This document shows, one piece after another, positions 9,603 to 18,111 of a stretch of DNA of 64,000 nt. The stretch is from an uncultured Megamonas sp. Lineage in GTDB: Bacteria > Bacillota_C > Negativicutes > Selenomonadales > Selenomonadaceae. The stretch covers positions 1-64,000 of the forward strand of contig USPM01000002.1 in the NCBI GenBank assembly GCA_900556715.1, given 5' to 3'. Position 1 is the stretch's first letter; each line of letters begins with the position of its first letter. Under the pieces are notes generated by a model, which had not been told where the DNA came from, did no database searches, and saw only the letters and a program-made list of their open reading frames with translations. Position numbers and translations under genes: made by a program.

Positions 9603-9612
9603 CTATAAACAG

Positions 9613-9649
9613 AAAAACCGCTTTTCATAAACAATATATGAAAAACGGT
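9613..9649 (-). terminator. Terminator of the mutA-side cobalamin riboswitch
   Basis: ACCGCTTTTCATA (9617-9629) pairs with TATGAAAAACGGT (9637-9649), one mismatch, and five T residues follow on the minus strand. It lies about 55 bases past the aptamer, as expected for the expression platform of a terminating B12 riboswitch. Confidence 0.75.
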
Positions 9650-9704
9650 AGAAAATTATAATCAGAATTTACATGTATAAAAAACATATACATTACATTC
9701 TACT

Positions 9705-9898
9705 ACATCTCTCCCCGTCTCTCGCAGGTCAAACGACGATGCTTCTTATAGGCAGTTCTTCTGACTCAGTATCATTGCTCACTTCGCCTTCCCAGTTTCC
9801 CAGTGACATTCATGAAGTTTGCTCCTCTTTACAGCGGCGGGACCGTGCCGGATTTTAACCGTCTTCCCTATTAAGCATAAATATGCACCTATAAGGTT
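9705..9898 (-). promoter_or_regulatory. Cobalamin riboswitch upstream of mutA-mutB-meaB
   Basis: On the minus strand the cobalamin aptamer landmarks appear in order: TATAGGTGCAT, TTAATAGGGAA, the B12-box core GGTCCCGCCGCTGTAA, GTCACTGGGAAACTGGGAAGG, GAGTCAGAAGAACTGCC, and a distal arm ending CCTGCGAGAGACGGGGAG. It is preceded by a strong promoter and followed by a terminator hairpin. The element probably shuts transcription of the mutase operon when adenosylcobalamin is high. That is unexpected for a B12-using enzyme; the usual logic is repression of B12 transport, synthesis or B12-independent isozymes. Confidence 0.92.
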
Positions 9899-9920
9899 TC
9901 ATTATCAACTTGTCGCCTTT

Positions 9921-9950
9921 ATTATACTTTTTATTTTATATATTTGTCAA
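9921..9950 (-). promoter_or_regulatory. Promoter of the mutA-side riboswitch
   Basis: On the minus strand TTGACA (complement of 9945-9950) and TATAAT (complement of 9921-9926) are separated by 18 bp, just upstream of the aptamer. Confidence 0.75.
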
Positions 9951-9994
9951 CGATAAATTAAAATAATTTTAAGATAATTATTTTATATAGAGTA

Positions 9995-10023
9995 TTGACA
10001 CAAATTCTATATAGTGATATTCT
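9995..10023 (+). promoter_or_regulatory. Promoter of the second, plus-strand riboswitch
   Basis: TTGACA (9995-10000) and TATTCT (10018-10023) are separated by 17 bp. The two riboswitch promoters lie back to back, their -35 boxes about 45 bp apart. Confidence 0.75.
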
Positions 10024-10049
10024 AAAAAAGAACTGAATATAGTTCAATG

Positions 10050-10278
10050 AATCAGGTGTCCATTTGGACTTAATAGGGAATTCAGTACGTGATTATTCAC
10101 TAATCTGAAACGGTCCCGCCACTGTATGAGGGAACTTATCCAAAATATGTCACTGGGAAACTGGGAAGGCTTGGATATAGTAATGAACTCGAGTCAGGAG
10201 AACTGCCTGATTAACAATCACCGTGTGCAATTGATTTATTTTAATTGCCATACCTGCGAGCGATGGGGAGGAGATTAG
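10050..10278 (+). promoter_or_regulatory. Second cobalamin riboswitch, with no gene downstream
   Basis: All cobalamin aptamer landmarks are present on the plus strand: ATCAGGTGTCC, TTAATAGGGAA, GGTCCCGCCACTGTAT, GTCACTGGGAAACTGGGAAGG, GAGTCAGGAGAACTGCC, then CCTGCGAGCGATGGGGAGG. The core and the distal arm closely match the minus-strand copy, so the element looks functional rather than decayed. It is followed by a terminator at 10316-10345. No plus-strand gene follows before uvrB (11045); the DNA in between is antisense to the YhcH-family gene. Confidence 0.9.
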
Positions 10279-10315
10279 ACAGTAAATTTTTAAATTTACT
10301 CAATTCGTCTATTCA

Positions 10316-10345
10316 CCTCTTTTCAAAGCGAAAAGGGGTTTTTTA
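10316..10345 (+). terminator. Terminator of the plus-strand riboswitch
   Basis: CCTCTTTTC (10316-10324) pairs with GAAAAGGGG (10330-10338), one G-U pair, and a T run follows directly. A palindromic segment at about 10281-10300 (GTAAATTT and its complement) upstream could act as the competing antiterminator. Confidence 0.8.
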
Positions 10346-10438
10346 TTTATCGGTTTTACTTTATGTCTTCAGCAAACATAAGGTAATCATTGCTCAAAAT
10401 TCCAAACTAATCATTATATTGTTTTATTATTATGCGTA

Positions 10439-10478
10439 TAGCATGCTTAAGTATTATCCTAAGCATGCTATTTTTTTC
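10439..10478 (+). terminator. Second plus-strand terminator
   Basis: TAGCATGCTTA (10439-10449) pairs perfectly with TAAGCATGCTA (10460-10470) and is followed by seven T residues on the plus strand only. It immediately adjoins the stop codon of the minus-strand YhcH-family gene, but its polarity suits a plus-strand transcript starting at the orphan riboswitch. Confidence 0.65.
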
Positions 10479-10931
10479 TTATAATTTGATTTTAAAGATA
10501 GCTTTTTTTATAGTTTGACTTTGTTGACAAATAATAGCAGTGCGATGAGCATCTTCTGGATAACAAATTAAAAAATCACCTTTGTTGATTAAGTTAACAG
10601 TAGCTTTTTCTTCACCTGTTAATTCCACAAAATCGCGATTTTCATCAAATGATTTTATTTGCATATCATCGCAAAAGTTCACATCAATACTTTCTTTACC
10701 TTCAATAATCACATGCACATCAATATATTTTTTATGTGCTTCCCAAAAACGCTCTTCACGTTTTACTGTAGCATAGTTTTCGATATTAACAAAAAACTCA
10801 TCGCCATTTATTTTATAACTACCTTTTCCATATGTAGCTAAATCATGTTCTTTTGCATAAGTGAAACAAGCTTTTATTTTTTCTGTCAAAAAATCATATT
10901 TATCTGCGTATTTAATATTGCCAAAAATCAC
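10479..10931 (-). CDS. YhcH/YjgK/YiaL family protein
   Basis: A 150-residue cupin-like protein of the YhcH/YjgK/YiaL family (DUF386), related to EbgC and to the sialic-acid anomerase NanQ. Typical family stretches are visible: ERFWEAHKKYIDVHVIIEG and GDFLICYPEDAHRTAI, which contains conserved metal-site residues. The start is a GTG at 10931 behind an AGAGG ribosome site. The gene stands alone between the orphan riboswitch region and uvrB, without the sugar genes it usually accompanies, so its substrate cannot be guessed. Any transcript reading through the plus-strand riboswitch terminators would be antisense to it. Confidence 0.85.
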   Translation of the reverse strand: MIFGNIKYADKYDFLTEKIKACFTYAKEHDLATYGKGSYKINGDEFFVNIENYATVKREERFWEAHKKYIDVHVIIEGKESIDVNFCDDMQIKSFDENRDFVELTGEEKATVNLINKGDFLICYPEDAHRTAIICQQSQTIKKAIFKIKL

Positions 10932-10978
10932 TTTTATAACCTCTTTTCTTAATTTATTAAAATAATTATATCATGATA

Positions 10979-11007
10979 TTGAAAAAATATTCTTCTCCAT
11001 TTATCAT
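10979..11007 (+). promoter_or_regulatory. Probable uvrB promoter
   Basis: TTGAAA (10979-10984) and TATCAT (11002-11007) lie 17 bp apart and about 38 bp before the uvrB start. No clear SOS (LexA) box is visible around it. Confidence 0.45.
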
Positions 11008-11044
11008 TAAAGCTAAATATTAATATTATAAGTGAGATGATTTT

Positions 11045-13069
11045 ATGGTACACATACCAAAATTAAATACATTACAAACTGAAAATAAAATTCCCTTTAA
11101 AGTAGAAGCACCTTTTGAACCTACAGGCGACCAACCTCAAGCAATTGAAGCTCTAGCTCAAGGCATTCAAAATGGTCAAACATCACAAGTTTTATTAGGT
11201 GCTACAGGTACAGGAAAGACTTTTACTATCGCTAAATTAATTGAAAAAGTCCAAAAACCTACACTTGTTATCGCTCATAATAAAACGCTAGCTGCACAAT
11301 TAGCTAGTGAGTTTAAGGAATTTTTTCCGCATAACGCTGTAGAATATTTTGTCAGTTACTATGATTATTACCAACCAGAAGCCTATATTGCCCAAACAGA
11401 TACTTATATCGAAAAAGATTCTTCCATCAATGATGAAATCGATAAACTTCGCCATTCTGCAACTTGTTCTTTATTTGAACGTCGTGATGTTATCATTGTT
11501 GCTAGTGTATCTTGTATCTATGGCTTAGGTTCACCAGAAGATTATTATGATTTAGTCTTATCTGTACGTGAAGGTCAAGAATATCCTCGTGATGATATTT
11601 TGCGAAAATTGGTTTCTATCCAATATGAACGCAATGATATAAATTTTGACCGTGGTAAATTCCGCGTTCGTGGCGATGTCATTGAAATTTTTCCTGCTGG
11701 CTATAGTGATAGAGCCATCCGCATTGAACTTTTTGGTGATGAAGTCGACCGCATTTTAGAAGTAGATACTCTAACTGGTGAAGTCTATGGTCAACGCAAA
11801 CATATTTTAATTTACCCTGCTTCTCACTATGTAACTTCTAAAGAACATATGAAAGAAGCTATCGACTCCATACAAGCAGAACTTCAACAGCAATTAAAAA
11901 TCCTTGAAGATGATAATAAACTCTTAGAAGCTCAACGTTTGAAACAACGCACAAATTATGATTTAGAAACTATGGAAGAGATGGGATATTGCTCTGGCAT
12001 CGAAAATTATTCACGCCATTTGACAGGCAGAAAAGCTGGCGAAGCTCCTTATACACTTCTTGATTATTTCCCTGATGATTTTTTAATCGTCATTGATGAA
12101 TCTCACGTTACTATACCCCAGATAAAAGCCATGTATGCAGGCGACCGCTCACGCAAAGAATCACTTGTTGCTAATGGTTTTCGTCTGCCTTCTGCCTTTG
12201 ATAATCGCCCTTTACGCTTTGAAGAATTTCTCGATCATATCAATCAGATAATCTATGTTTCTGCTACACCAGCACCATTTGAATTAGCACAAGCAAATCA
12301 AGTAGTAGAACAGATAATCCGTCCAACTGGTCTATTAGACCCTGAAATAGAAATTCGCCCACTTGAAGGGCAAATGGACGATTTACTTGGAGAAATCAAA
12401 ATTCGCACTAAGAAAAATGAACGTGTGCTCATCACTACTTTGACTAAAAAAATGGCTGAAAATCTCACTGATTATTTAAAAGAAATGGGTATCAAAGTTC
12501 GTTATCTTCATTCTGATATTGCCACTATTGAAAGAGCAGAAATCATTCGCGATTTGCGTTTAGGAAAATTTGATGTACTCGTAGGGATTAACTTATTACG
12601 TGAAGGCTTGGATATGCCAGAAGTTTCTTTAGTAGCTATTTTAGATGCTGATAAAGAAGGCTTCTTGCGTTCAGAGACATCTCTCATTCAGACAATCGGT
12701 CGTGCTGCTAGAAATGCTCATGGTAAAGTAATCATGTACGCCGACCGCATCACCGATTCTATGCAAAAAGCCATTGATGAAACTATGCGTCGTCGAGAAG
12801 TCCAAGATAAATATAATCAAGAACATCATATAACGCCGAAGACAATTCAAAAGAAAATAAAAAATCTCATTGAAACTACTATGGTTGCAGAAGAAAAGGC
12901 AAGTTATGATGCTGAAAAACCAAAGAAAAAATTGAAAATGACTGCTAAAGAAAAGAAAAAATTAATTCTTTCTTTAACTAAAGAAATGCAAGAAGCTTCT
13001 CGCAACTTAGAATTTGAACGAGCTGCTCAAATTCGCGATATTATCTTTGAATTAAACGAAAAAAAATAA
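11045..13069 (+). CDS. uvrB: Excinuclease ABC subunit B
   Basis: UvrB is the damage-verification helicase of nucleotide excision repair, loaded by UvrA and then recruiting UvrC for incision. At 674 residues it is full length. The Walker A motif GATGTGKTF is at about residue 52, the beta-hairpin region ([10 protein letters not shown]) at about 100, helicase motifs including the DESH box (VIDESHVT) at about 350, and QTIGRAARN at about 550. The C-terminal UVR domain (about 632-667) contacts UvrC. GTGAG precedes the ATG. uvrA, its usual downstream neighbour, is not here; the gene is followed by a bidirectional terminator facing the opp operon. Confidence 0.97.
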   Translation: MVHIPKLNTLQTENKIPFKVEAPFEPTGDQPQAIEALAQGIQNGQTSQVLLGATGTGKTFTIAKLIEKVQKPTLVIAHNKTLAAQLASEFKEFFPHNAVEYFVSYYDYYQPEAYIAQTDTYIEKDSSINDEIDKLRHSATCSLFERRDVIIVASVSCIYGLGSPEDYYDLVLSVREGQEYPRDDILRKLVSIQYERNDINFDRGKFRVRGDVIEIFPAGYSDRAIRIELFGDEVDRILEVDTLTGEVYGQRKHILIYPASHYVTSKEHMKEAIDSIQAELQQQLKILEDDNKLLEAQRLKQRTNYDLETMEEMGYCSGIENYSRHLTGRKAGEAPYTLLDYFPDDFLIVIDESHVTIPQIKAMYAGDRSRKESLVANGFRLPSAFDNRPLRFEEFLDHINQIIYVSATPAPFELAQANQVVEQIIRPTGLLDPEIEIRPLEGQMDDLLGEIKIRTKKNERVLITTLTKKMAENLTDYLKEMGIKVRYLHSDIATIERAEIIRDLRLGKFDVLVGINLLREGLDMPEVSLVAILDADKEGFLRSETSLIQTIGRAARNAHGKVIMYADRITDSMQKAIDETMRRREVQDKYNQEHHITPKTIQKKIKNLIETTMVAEEKASYDAEKPKKKLKMTAKEKKKLILSLTKEMQEASRNLEFERAAQIRDIIFELNEKK

Positions 13070-13083
13070 TTTATTTTATTCAT

Positions 13084-13120
13084 AAAAAAGCACTATAGCA
13101 TGAAAACTATAGTGCTTTTA
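13084..13120. terminator. Bidirectional terminator between uvrB and oppF
   Basis: AGCACTATAG (13089-13098) pairs perfectly with CTATAGTGCT (13107-13116), flanked by A and T runs. It serves the converging uvrB and opp transcripts. Confidence 0.85.
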
Positions 13121-13121
13121 C

Positions 13122-14081
13122 TTATTCATCATAAAGATGACAACGTACATATCTATTATTTACCATTTTCATTTCAGGTAATTTCTGTCTGCAAATTTCT
13201 TTAGCTTTTGGGCAACGCGTATTGAATGGACACCCTTTTGGCGGATTTAATGGACTTGGCAATTCACCTTGCAAGATAATTCGCTGTTTATGTTTTTCTT
13301 TTTGTGGATCTGGCAATGAAATTGAAGATAACAATGCTTTCGTATATGGGTGTAGAGGATTTGTATATAAATCTTCTGTATCAGCAAGTTCTACAATTTG
13401 CCCTAAATACATAACTGCTACTTTTTGGCTGATATAACGTACCATAGCTAAATCATGAGCAATAAATAAATATGTCAGACCTAATTCATTCTGTAATTTT
13501 TCTAGCAAATTTACGACTTGTGCTTGAATAGATACATCAAGTGCCGAAATCGGCTCATCGCAAATAATCAGTTTAGGTTCACAGGCAAGTGCTCTAGCTA
13601 TACCGATACGCTGTCTTTGTCCACCACTAAATTCATGAGGAAAACGGTTTGCCTGCTCTTTACTCAATCCTACTAATTCCAATAATTCATAGATACGCTC
13701 TTGTCTTTGTTTTTTATCTGTATATAAATTATGCACAAGCAAAGGCTCTTCAATGATATCTGCCACTGTCATTCTTGGATTTAATGAAGCATATGGATCT
13801 TGAAATATCATTTGAATATCCTTTGTCATCTCTTTATTTTGTGAAATATCTTTGCCTGCAAATATGATTTTGCCTTTTGTTGGCTTATACAATCCGATAA
13901 TAGTTCTACCTGTAGTTGATTTTCCACAGCCTGACTCACCTACAAGACCTAATGTTTTTCCCTCTTCTATGGAAAAACTGACATCATTTACTGCTTTCAA
14001 AATCTGTTTTGGTCCTCCCCAAAAAGAACGCTTCACTACAAAATCTTTATGTAGATTTTTGACTTCTAATAAATTCATCAA
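13122..14081 (-). CDS. oppF: Oligopeptide/dipeptide ABC transporter, ATP-binding protein OppF
   Basis: The second ATPase of an Opp/Dpp-type peptide importer, 319 residues. Walker A GESGCGKST is at about 55, the signature FSGGQRQR at about 165 and Walker B LIICDEPISALD at about 183. The C-terminal oligopeptide-transporter extension has the Cys-rich CPFNTRCPKAKEIC motif at about 280, known in this subfamily to bind an iron-sulfur cluster. Its start overlaps the oppD stop by four bases (ATGA), so the pair is translationally coupled. It is the last gene of the oppBCDF unit. Dipeptide or nickel specificity cannot be settled without the binding protein. Confidence 0.93.
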   Translation of the reverse strand: MMNLLEVKNLHKDFVVKRSFWGGPKQILKAVNDVSFSIEEGKTLGLVGESGCGKSTTGRTIIGLYKPTKGKIIFAGKDISQNKEMTKDIQMIFQDPYASLNPRMTVADIIEEPLLVHNLYTDKKQRQERIYELLELVGLSKEQANRFPHEFSGGQRQRIGIARALACEPKLIICDEPISALDVSIQAQVVNLLEKLQNELGLTYLFIAHDLAMVRYISQKVAVMYLGQIVELADTEDLYTNPLHPYTKALLSSISLPDPQKEKHKQRIILQGELPSPLNPPKGCPFNTRCPKAKEICRQKLPEMKMVNNRYVRCHLYDE

Positions 14082-15097
14082 AATTCCTCCCTATTCTCTT
14101 TGGGTGCAAATTCATGCTCCAACCAACATTTTACATAATGATCTTTATTTAATTGTGTCTTTTCTGGCATCAACTGCATACAAATTTTCATTGCTTTTGT
14201 ACAGCGTTTGACAAATGGACAATAATCAATACTTTCTTTTAAATCTGGTGGCTGACCATCGATCACATATAATTTATCTTCTTTATTTAAATTTAAATGA
14301 GGCAAAGATTTTAATAAACCTCGCGTATAAGGGTGATGTGCATGATAAAACAAATCATCAACATTTGCTTTTTCCACGATTTGACCTGCATACATAACTG
14401 CTACTTCATCGCAAATATTGGCAATAACCCCTAAATCATGCGATATCATAATGATGGACATATTCAATTTTTCTTGTAAGGATTTCAATAAATCTAAAAT
14501 TTGTGCCTGCACAGTTACATCAAGAGCTGTTGTCGGCTCATCTGCTATCAATAATTCTGGTTCACAGGCAAGTGCCATCGCAATCATCACGCGTTGACGC
14601 ATACCGCCACTGAATTGATGAGGATAATCTTTCAATCTTTTTTTGGCAAATGGTATCCCTACTAAATTTAATAATTCTACAGCTTTTTCTGTCGCTTCTT
14701 TATCCGATAATTGTTTATGCAAAAATAAAACTTCTTTTATCTGCGTACCAATTGTAAGTACAGGATTTAAAGATGTCATTGGGTCTTGGAATATCATCGC
14801 AATTTTATTGCCACGAATTTTGGCTAAATCTTCATCTTGAAAATTAACTAAATCCTGACCTTGCCATAAAATCTGACCATTTTCAATAATGCTATTTTCT
14901 TTAGGCAATAAACCCATGATAGCATGAGCCGTCACTGATTTTCCACAGCCTGACTCGCCCACTATTCCTAGAGCTTGTCCTCTTTTTAAATCAAAACTGA
15001 CATTGCGTACTGCTTTTACTTTTCCTCGATAAGTCTGAAAAGCAACTGCTAAATCTTTTACTTGTAAAATTTCTTTATTTTCTTCCATGGTAAACAC
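14078..15097 (-). CDS. oppD: Oligopeptide/dipeptide ABC transporter, ATP-binding protein OppD
   Basis: The first ATPase of the peptide importer, 339 residues. Walker A GESGCGKSV is at about 50, the signature FSGGMRQRV at about 160 and Walker B LLIADEPTTALD at about 180. The C-terminal Cys motif is CPFVKRCTKAMKIC. The frame opens with GTG at 15097 and an ATG follows three codons later at 15088; no clear ribosome site decides between them. It follows oppC closely and couples to oppF. With oppB and oppC it makes a complete membrane and ATPase complex. Confidence 0.93.
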   Translation of the reverse strand: MFTMEENKEILQVKDLAVAFQTYRGKVKAVRNVSFDLKRGQALGIVGESGCGKSVTAHAIMGLLPKENSIIENGQILWQGQDLVNFQDEDLAKIRGNKIAMIFQDPMTSLNPVLTIGTQIKEVLFLHKQLSDKEATEKAVELLNLVGIPFAKKRLKDYPHQFSGGMRQRVMIAMALACEPELLIADEPTTALDVTVQAQILDLLKSLQEKLNMSIIMISHDLGVIANICDEVAVMYAGQIVEKANVDDLFYHAHHPYTRGLLKSLPHLNLNKEDKLYVIDGQPPDLKESIDYCPFVKRCTKAMKICMQLMPEKTQLNKDHYVKCWLEHEFAPKENREEF

Positions 15098-15113
15098 TCA
15101 TTTCTTCACTATT

Positions 15114-16028
15114 TTAACGACGCATCTTAGGGTCTAAAACATCTCGCAGACCATCACCTAAAAAGTTAAAAGCCAACATAGTGACACTGATAGCTACTGC
15201 TGGAAAAAATAATTGAAAAGGATATGCACGCAAATTATTTACACCTTCTGACGCTAAAACGCCCCAACTAGCCATCGGTGCAGAAACACCAAGTCCGATA
15301 AAACTCAAAAAAGCTTCTGTAAATATTGCATCAGGAATAGCTAATGTCATTGTTACAATAATTGCCCCCATGGCATTTGGCAATAAATGTCTAAATAAAA
15401 TTCTTTTTTTCGATACACCTATCGTTCTAGCTGCCAAAATAAATTCTTGTTCCTTCATTGATAAAATTTGACCACGCACAATTCTTGCCATCTGTAGCCA
15501 ATAACCAATACCTAAAGCAATAAAAATATTGATAAGCCCTGGCTTTAAAATTACCATCAATAAAATTACATATAATAAAGTTGGTACGCTATATAAAATA
15601 TCCACAATATTCATCATTATACGGTCGATCTTGCCACCGCAAAAACCTGCTATTCCGCCATAGATTACACCAATAAAAAGATTTAATAAACTAGCCACTA
15701 TACCAATAGCTAAAGAAATTCTCGCACCATATAATACGCGAATAAAAATATCTCTCCCCAAATTATCTGTACCAAACCAATGCTCCCAACTTGGAGAACT
15801 ATTCGTCATCATCAAATTCTGTTCATCATAAGTATGGCTAGAAAAAATAGGGCCAAAAATAGCTACAACTATTAAGCATACGATAATAATTAATCCCAGC
15901 AAAGCCATTTTATTTTTCTTTAATCTAATCCACGCATCTTGCCAATATCCCAATGTTTCTTCTTTTTTTTGCACCTGCAAAATTTCTCGCTCTAAAGGCA
16001 CAAATAAATCTTTATTTATCATCTTCAT
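15114..16028 (-). CDS. oppC: Oligopeptide/dipeptide ABC transporter permease OppC
   Basis: A 304-residue membrane permease. A cytoplasmic N-terminus of about 40 residues precedes six hydrophobic segments; the first (ALLGLIIIVCLIVVAIFGPI) matches the OppC_N domain. The EAA loop that docks the ATPases appears as GASKKRI-like GVSKKRILFRHLLPNAM at about 205. The start overlaps the oppB stop by four bases (ATGA); an in-frame ATG two codons on, at 16022, has better spacing to AGGTG. It pairs with OppB to form the channel. Confidence 0.93.
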   Translation of the reverse strand: MKMINKDLFVPLEREILQVQKKEETLGYWQDAWIRLKKNKMALLGLIIIVCLIVVAIFGPIFSSHTYDEQNLMMTNSSPSWEHWFGTDNLGRDIFIRVLYGARISLAIGIVASLLNLFIGVIYGGIAGFCGGKIDRIMMNIVDILYSVPTLLYVILLMVILKPGLINIFIALGIGYWLQMARIVRGQILSMKEQEFILAARTIGVSKKRILFRHLLPNAMGAIIVTMTLAIPDAIFTEAFLSFIGLGVSAPMASWGVLASEGVNNLRAYPFQLFFPAVAISVTMLAFNFLGDGLRDVLDPKMRR

Positions 16029-16954
16029 TCACCTTTTTCTTCACCGATTTTAATGCGTGGGTCTAATAACGGATAAAGTAAATCCACTACCATATTTAAA
16101 ACAATTACAATCACACTATAAAAAATTGTTACACCTAAAATTACAGTATAATCTCGATTATAAATACTAGTTACAAAATATTGCCCCAAGCCTGGTATCG
16201 CAAAAATAGTTTCAATGACAAAACTACCTGTCAAAATACTAGCTGTCATAGGGCCTAAATAAGTTACTACAGGAATTAATGAATTGGGCAAAGCGTGTTT
16301 TATCAAGACTCTGCTCCATGATAAACCTTTTGCTCTCGCTGTTTTTATATAATCTTGTGATAAAATATCCAACATACTAGAACGCGTCAATCTAGCGATA
16401 AATGACATTGGCATTCCTGATAAAGCCAAAGCTGGCATGATTTCATATCGCCAACCATTCCACATAGCAGCTGGCAATAAATGCAATTTTGTCGATAATA
16501 CATATATAAGTAATGCCGCCACAACAAAACTAGGCACAGCAACTCCTAAAGTCGTAAAAAAATTAACTGCCCTATCTTGCCATTTATCTTTTTTCACACC
16601 TGCTAATATTCCCGCTGGTATGCCGATAATAATTGCTATTAAAATTGCTTCTATACCCAATTTAAACGATACTGGAAAACCATCTTTGATAATATCATTT
16701 ACACTACGACCTGGATATTTAAATGATGGCCCTAAGTCACCTTGTACTAAATTGCATAAATAATCACCATACTGCTTATATAAAGGATCATTTAATTTAT
16801 ATCTTTCTTCTATACTATGTAATACATATGGAGGCAAAGATTTTTCTGCCGTAAAAGGCCCTCCTGGTATAGCACGCATTAGAAAAAAAGTTATCGTTAT
16901 AACTATCCATAAAACAATAAATGCGTTAAAAATTCGCTTGATTATATATCCCAT
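16025..16954 (-). CDS. oppB: Oligopeptide/dipeptide ABC transporter permease OppB
   Basis: A 309-residue permease, first gene of the oppBCDF unit. The N-terminal helix (IFNAFIVLWIVITITFFLMR) and RAIPGGPF are typical of OppB. The EAA loop reads GLSWSRVLIKHALPNSL at about 205. Six membrane segments are visible. Upstream there are about 100 bp of AT-rich DNA and then a terminator belonging to the deletion-scar remnant, with no substrate-binding protein gene on either side. The protein family is clear; the transported peptide class is not. Confidence 0.93.
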   Translation of the reverse strand: MGYIIKRIFNAFIVLWIVITITFFLMRAIPGGPFTAEKSLPPYVLHSIEERYKLNDPLYKQYGDYLCNLVQGDLGPSFKYPGRSVNDIIKDGFPVSFKLGIEAILIAIIIGIPAGILAGVKKDKWQDRAVNFFTTLGVAVPSFVVAALLIYVLSTKLHLLPAAMWNGWRYEIMPALALSGMPMSFIARLTRSSMLDILSQDYIKTARAKGLSWSRVLIKHALPNSLIPVVTYLGPMTASILTGSFVIETIFAIPGLGQYFVTSIYNRDYTVILGVTIFYSVIVIVLNMVVDLLYPLLDPRIKIGEEKGE

Positions 16955-17056
16955 ATCTCATCTAACCTCCAATATAGATTAAACTATATTATAAAATTTA
17001 ATCATCTAAACTGCAAATTTATTATATCACCAAAATTTTATATCTATAAATTTATA

Positions 17057-17103
17057 AACAAAAAGACTCAAATCAGCATTTACACTAATTTGAGTCTTTT
17101 GCA
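17057..17103 (-). terminator. Terminator left behind the glycyl-radical enzyme remnant
   Basis: GACTCAAAT (17065-17073) pairs with ATTTGAGTC (17088-17096); on the minus strand a T run follows. It lies just past the stop codon at 17130. Confidence 0.7.
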
Positions 17104-17129
17104 TATTTCAATAAAAATTCAATTTAAAA

Positions 17130-17882
17130 TTATAAACATTGTTCAGTTCTGCCGATGATATCATCTTGAGTTTTCTTAGACAAAACATTGAAAAAGGCAC
17201 TATAACCTGCTATGCGTACGATTAAATCTTTATGTTTTTCTGGGTGTTTTTGTGCATCAATTAAAGTTTCTCTCGATACGATATTATATTGAACATGATA
17301 TCCATGCAATCTATTGAAGAAGGCACGAATTAACATTTCTAATTTTTGTTTATTTTCTTCTGTAGAAAGCATTTGCGGTGTCATTTTTTGATTTAATAAC
17401 ACTCCACCAGTTATTTTTTCTGTTGGCAATTTAGCAACAGATTTAAATACAGCTGTTGGGCCATTTTTATCTGCATTATGTGCAGGGCTACAACCTTCCG
17501 CAAGTGGTTCATAAGCATTTCTTCCATCAGGTGTCGCCATTGTTCCCATACCTTGACCTACATTAGCACTAATTGAAGATGTACCGCCATAGCGAATACC
17601 ACCGATTGGACCTCTATGATAACGAGTATTTGGATATTTTTTGATTTCATCTAAATAAGAATCATAAGCTTCAACTACAAGATTATCTACATAATCAATA
17701 TCATTACCATATTTGGGCACTTCATCAATCAACATTGCTTGAATTTTTTTATTTTCATCAGATTGGAAATCATCTAAAATAGCGTTCCAAAGTTGAGTTG
17801 GTGTGATTTTCTTTTCTTCAAAAACTAATTTTTTAATTGCAGCTAAAGAGTCTGCCATATTGGCAATACCAACGTAACCGTT
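17130..17882 (-). pseudogene. 3' remnant of a glycyl-radical enzyme gene (PflD-like)
   Basis: This is about the last 250 residues of a glycyl-radical enzyme, a family usually near 800 residues. The glycyl-radical loop is present (RIAGYSAFF near the C-terminus, ending DIIGRTEQCL), but the catalytic Cys/Glu region of the barrel is gone. Homology starts at NGYVGIANMADSLAAIKK (17882). The ten codons before it, up to an ATG at 17912, are antisense to a DeoR-family fragment and are not genuine. The gene was cut by a deletion and should be inactive. Which member it was (PflD, diol or glycerol dehydratase type) cannot be settled. Confidence 0.85.
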
Positions 17883-18029
17883 TTGACTGAAAGTGAAAAA
17901 TTTTCTAAGCATAGCGTTGTTCCTTTAAATTTAAAAGACAGTGTAACAATAGTAATAACTGATGATAATATCACAGATACCATCAAAGCTGAATTAGAAA
18001 GTAAATCCATCCAAGTTATAATTTCATAG
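17880..18029 (+). pseudogene. 3' remnant of a DeoR-family regulator gene
   Basis: On the plus strand an open frame from 17880 to the TAG at 18027-18029 encodes about 49 residues that fit the end of a DeoR-type sugar-responsive repressor. The stretch ESEKFSKHSVVPL corresponds to the family's D-SSKFGK-S segment, VTIVITDD to its ITDD segment, and AELESKSIQVIIS to the terminal helix and strand. No start codon or DNA-binding domain remains. It abuts the glycyl-radical remnant exactly. Confidence 0.7.
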
Positions 18030-18037
18030 AGAATAAT

Positions 18038-18076
18038 AAAAAAATAGCATTATCTTTAAAGATAATGCTATTTTTA
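18038..18076. terminator. Bidirectional terminator between the DeoR remnant and deaD
   Basis: TAGCATTATCTT (18045-18056) pairs perfectly with AAGATAATGCTA (18059-18070), with an A run before and T run after. Confidence 0.75.
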
Positions 18077-18111
18077 TTGCTAACTTTATATTTATTTTTT
18101 ATTTACTTTTA

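Noticed and set aside
10245..10484. A 79-codon plus-strand ORF downstream of the orphan riboswitch
   Set aside because: It starts with TTG inside the riboswitch arm, runs through both terminators, has no ribosome site and reads as low-complexity AT-rich translation.
17130..17912. An intact small glycyl-radical protein like YfiD/GrcA
   Set aside because: The first ten codons are antisense to the DeoR remnant and homology starts mid-enzyme, so it is a truncated larger enzyme.
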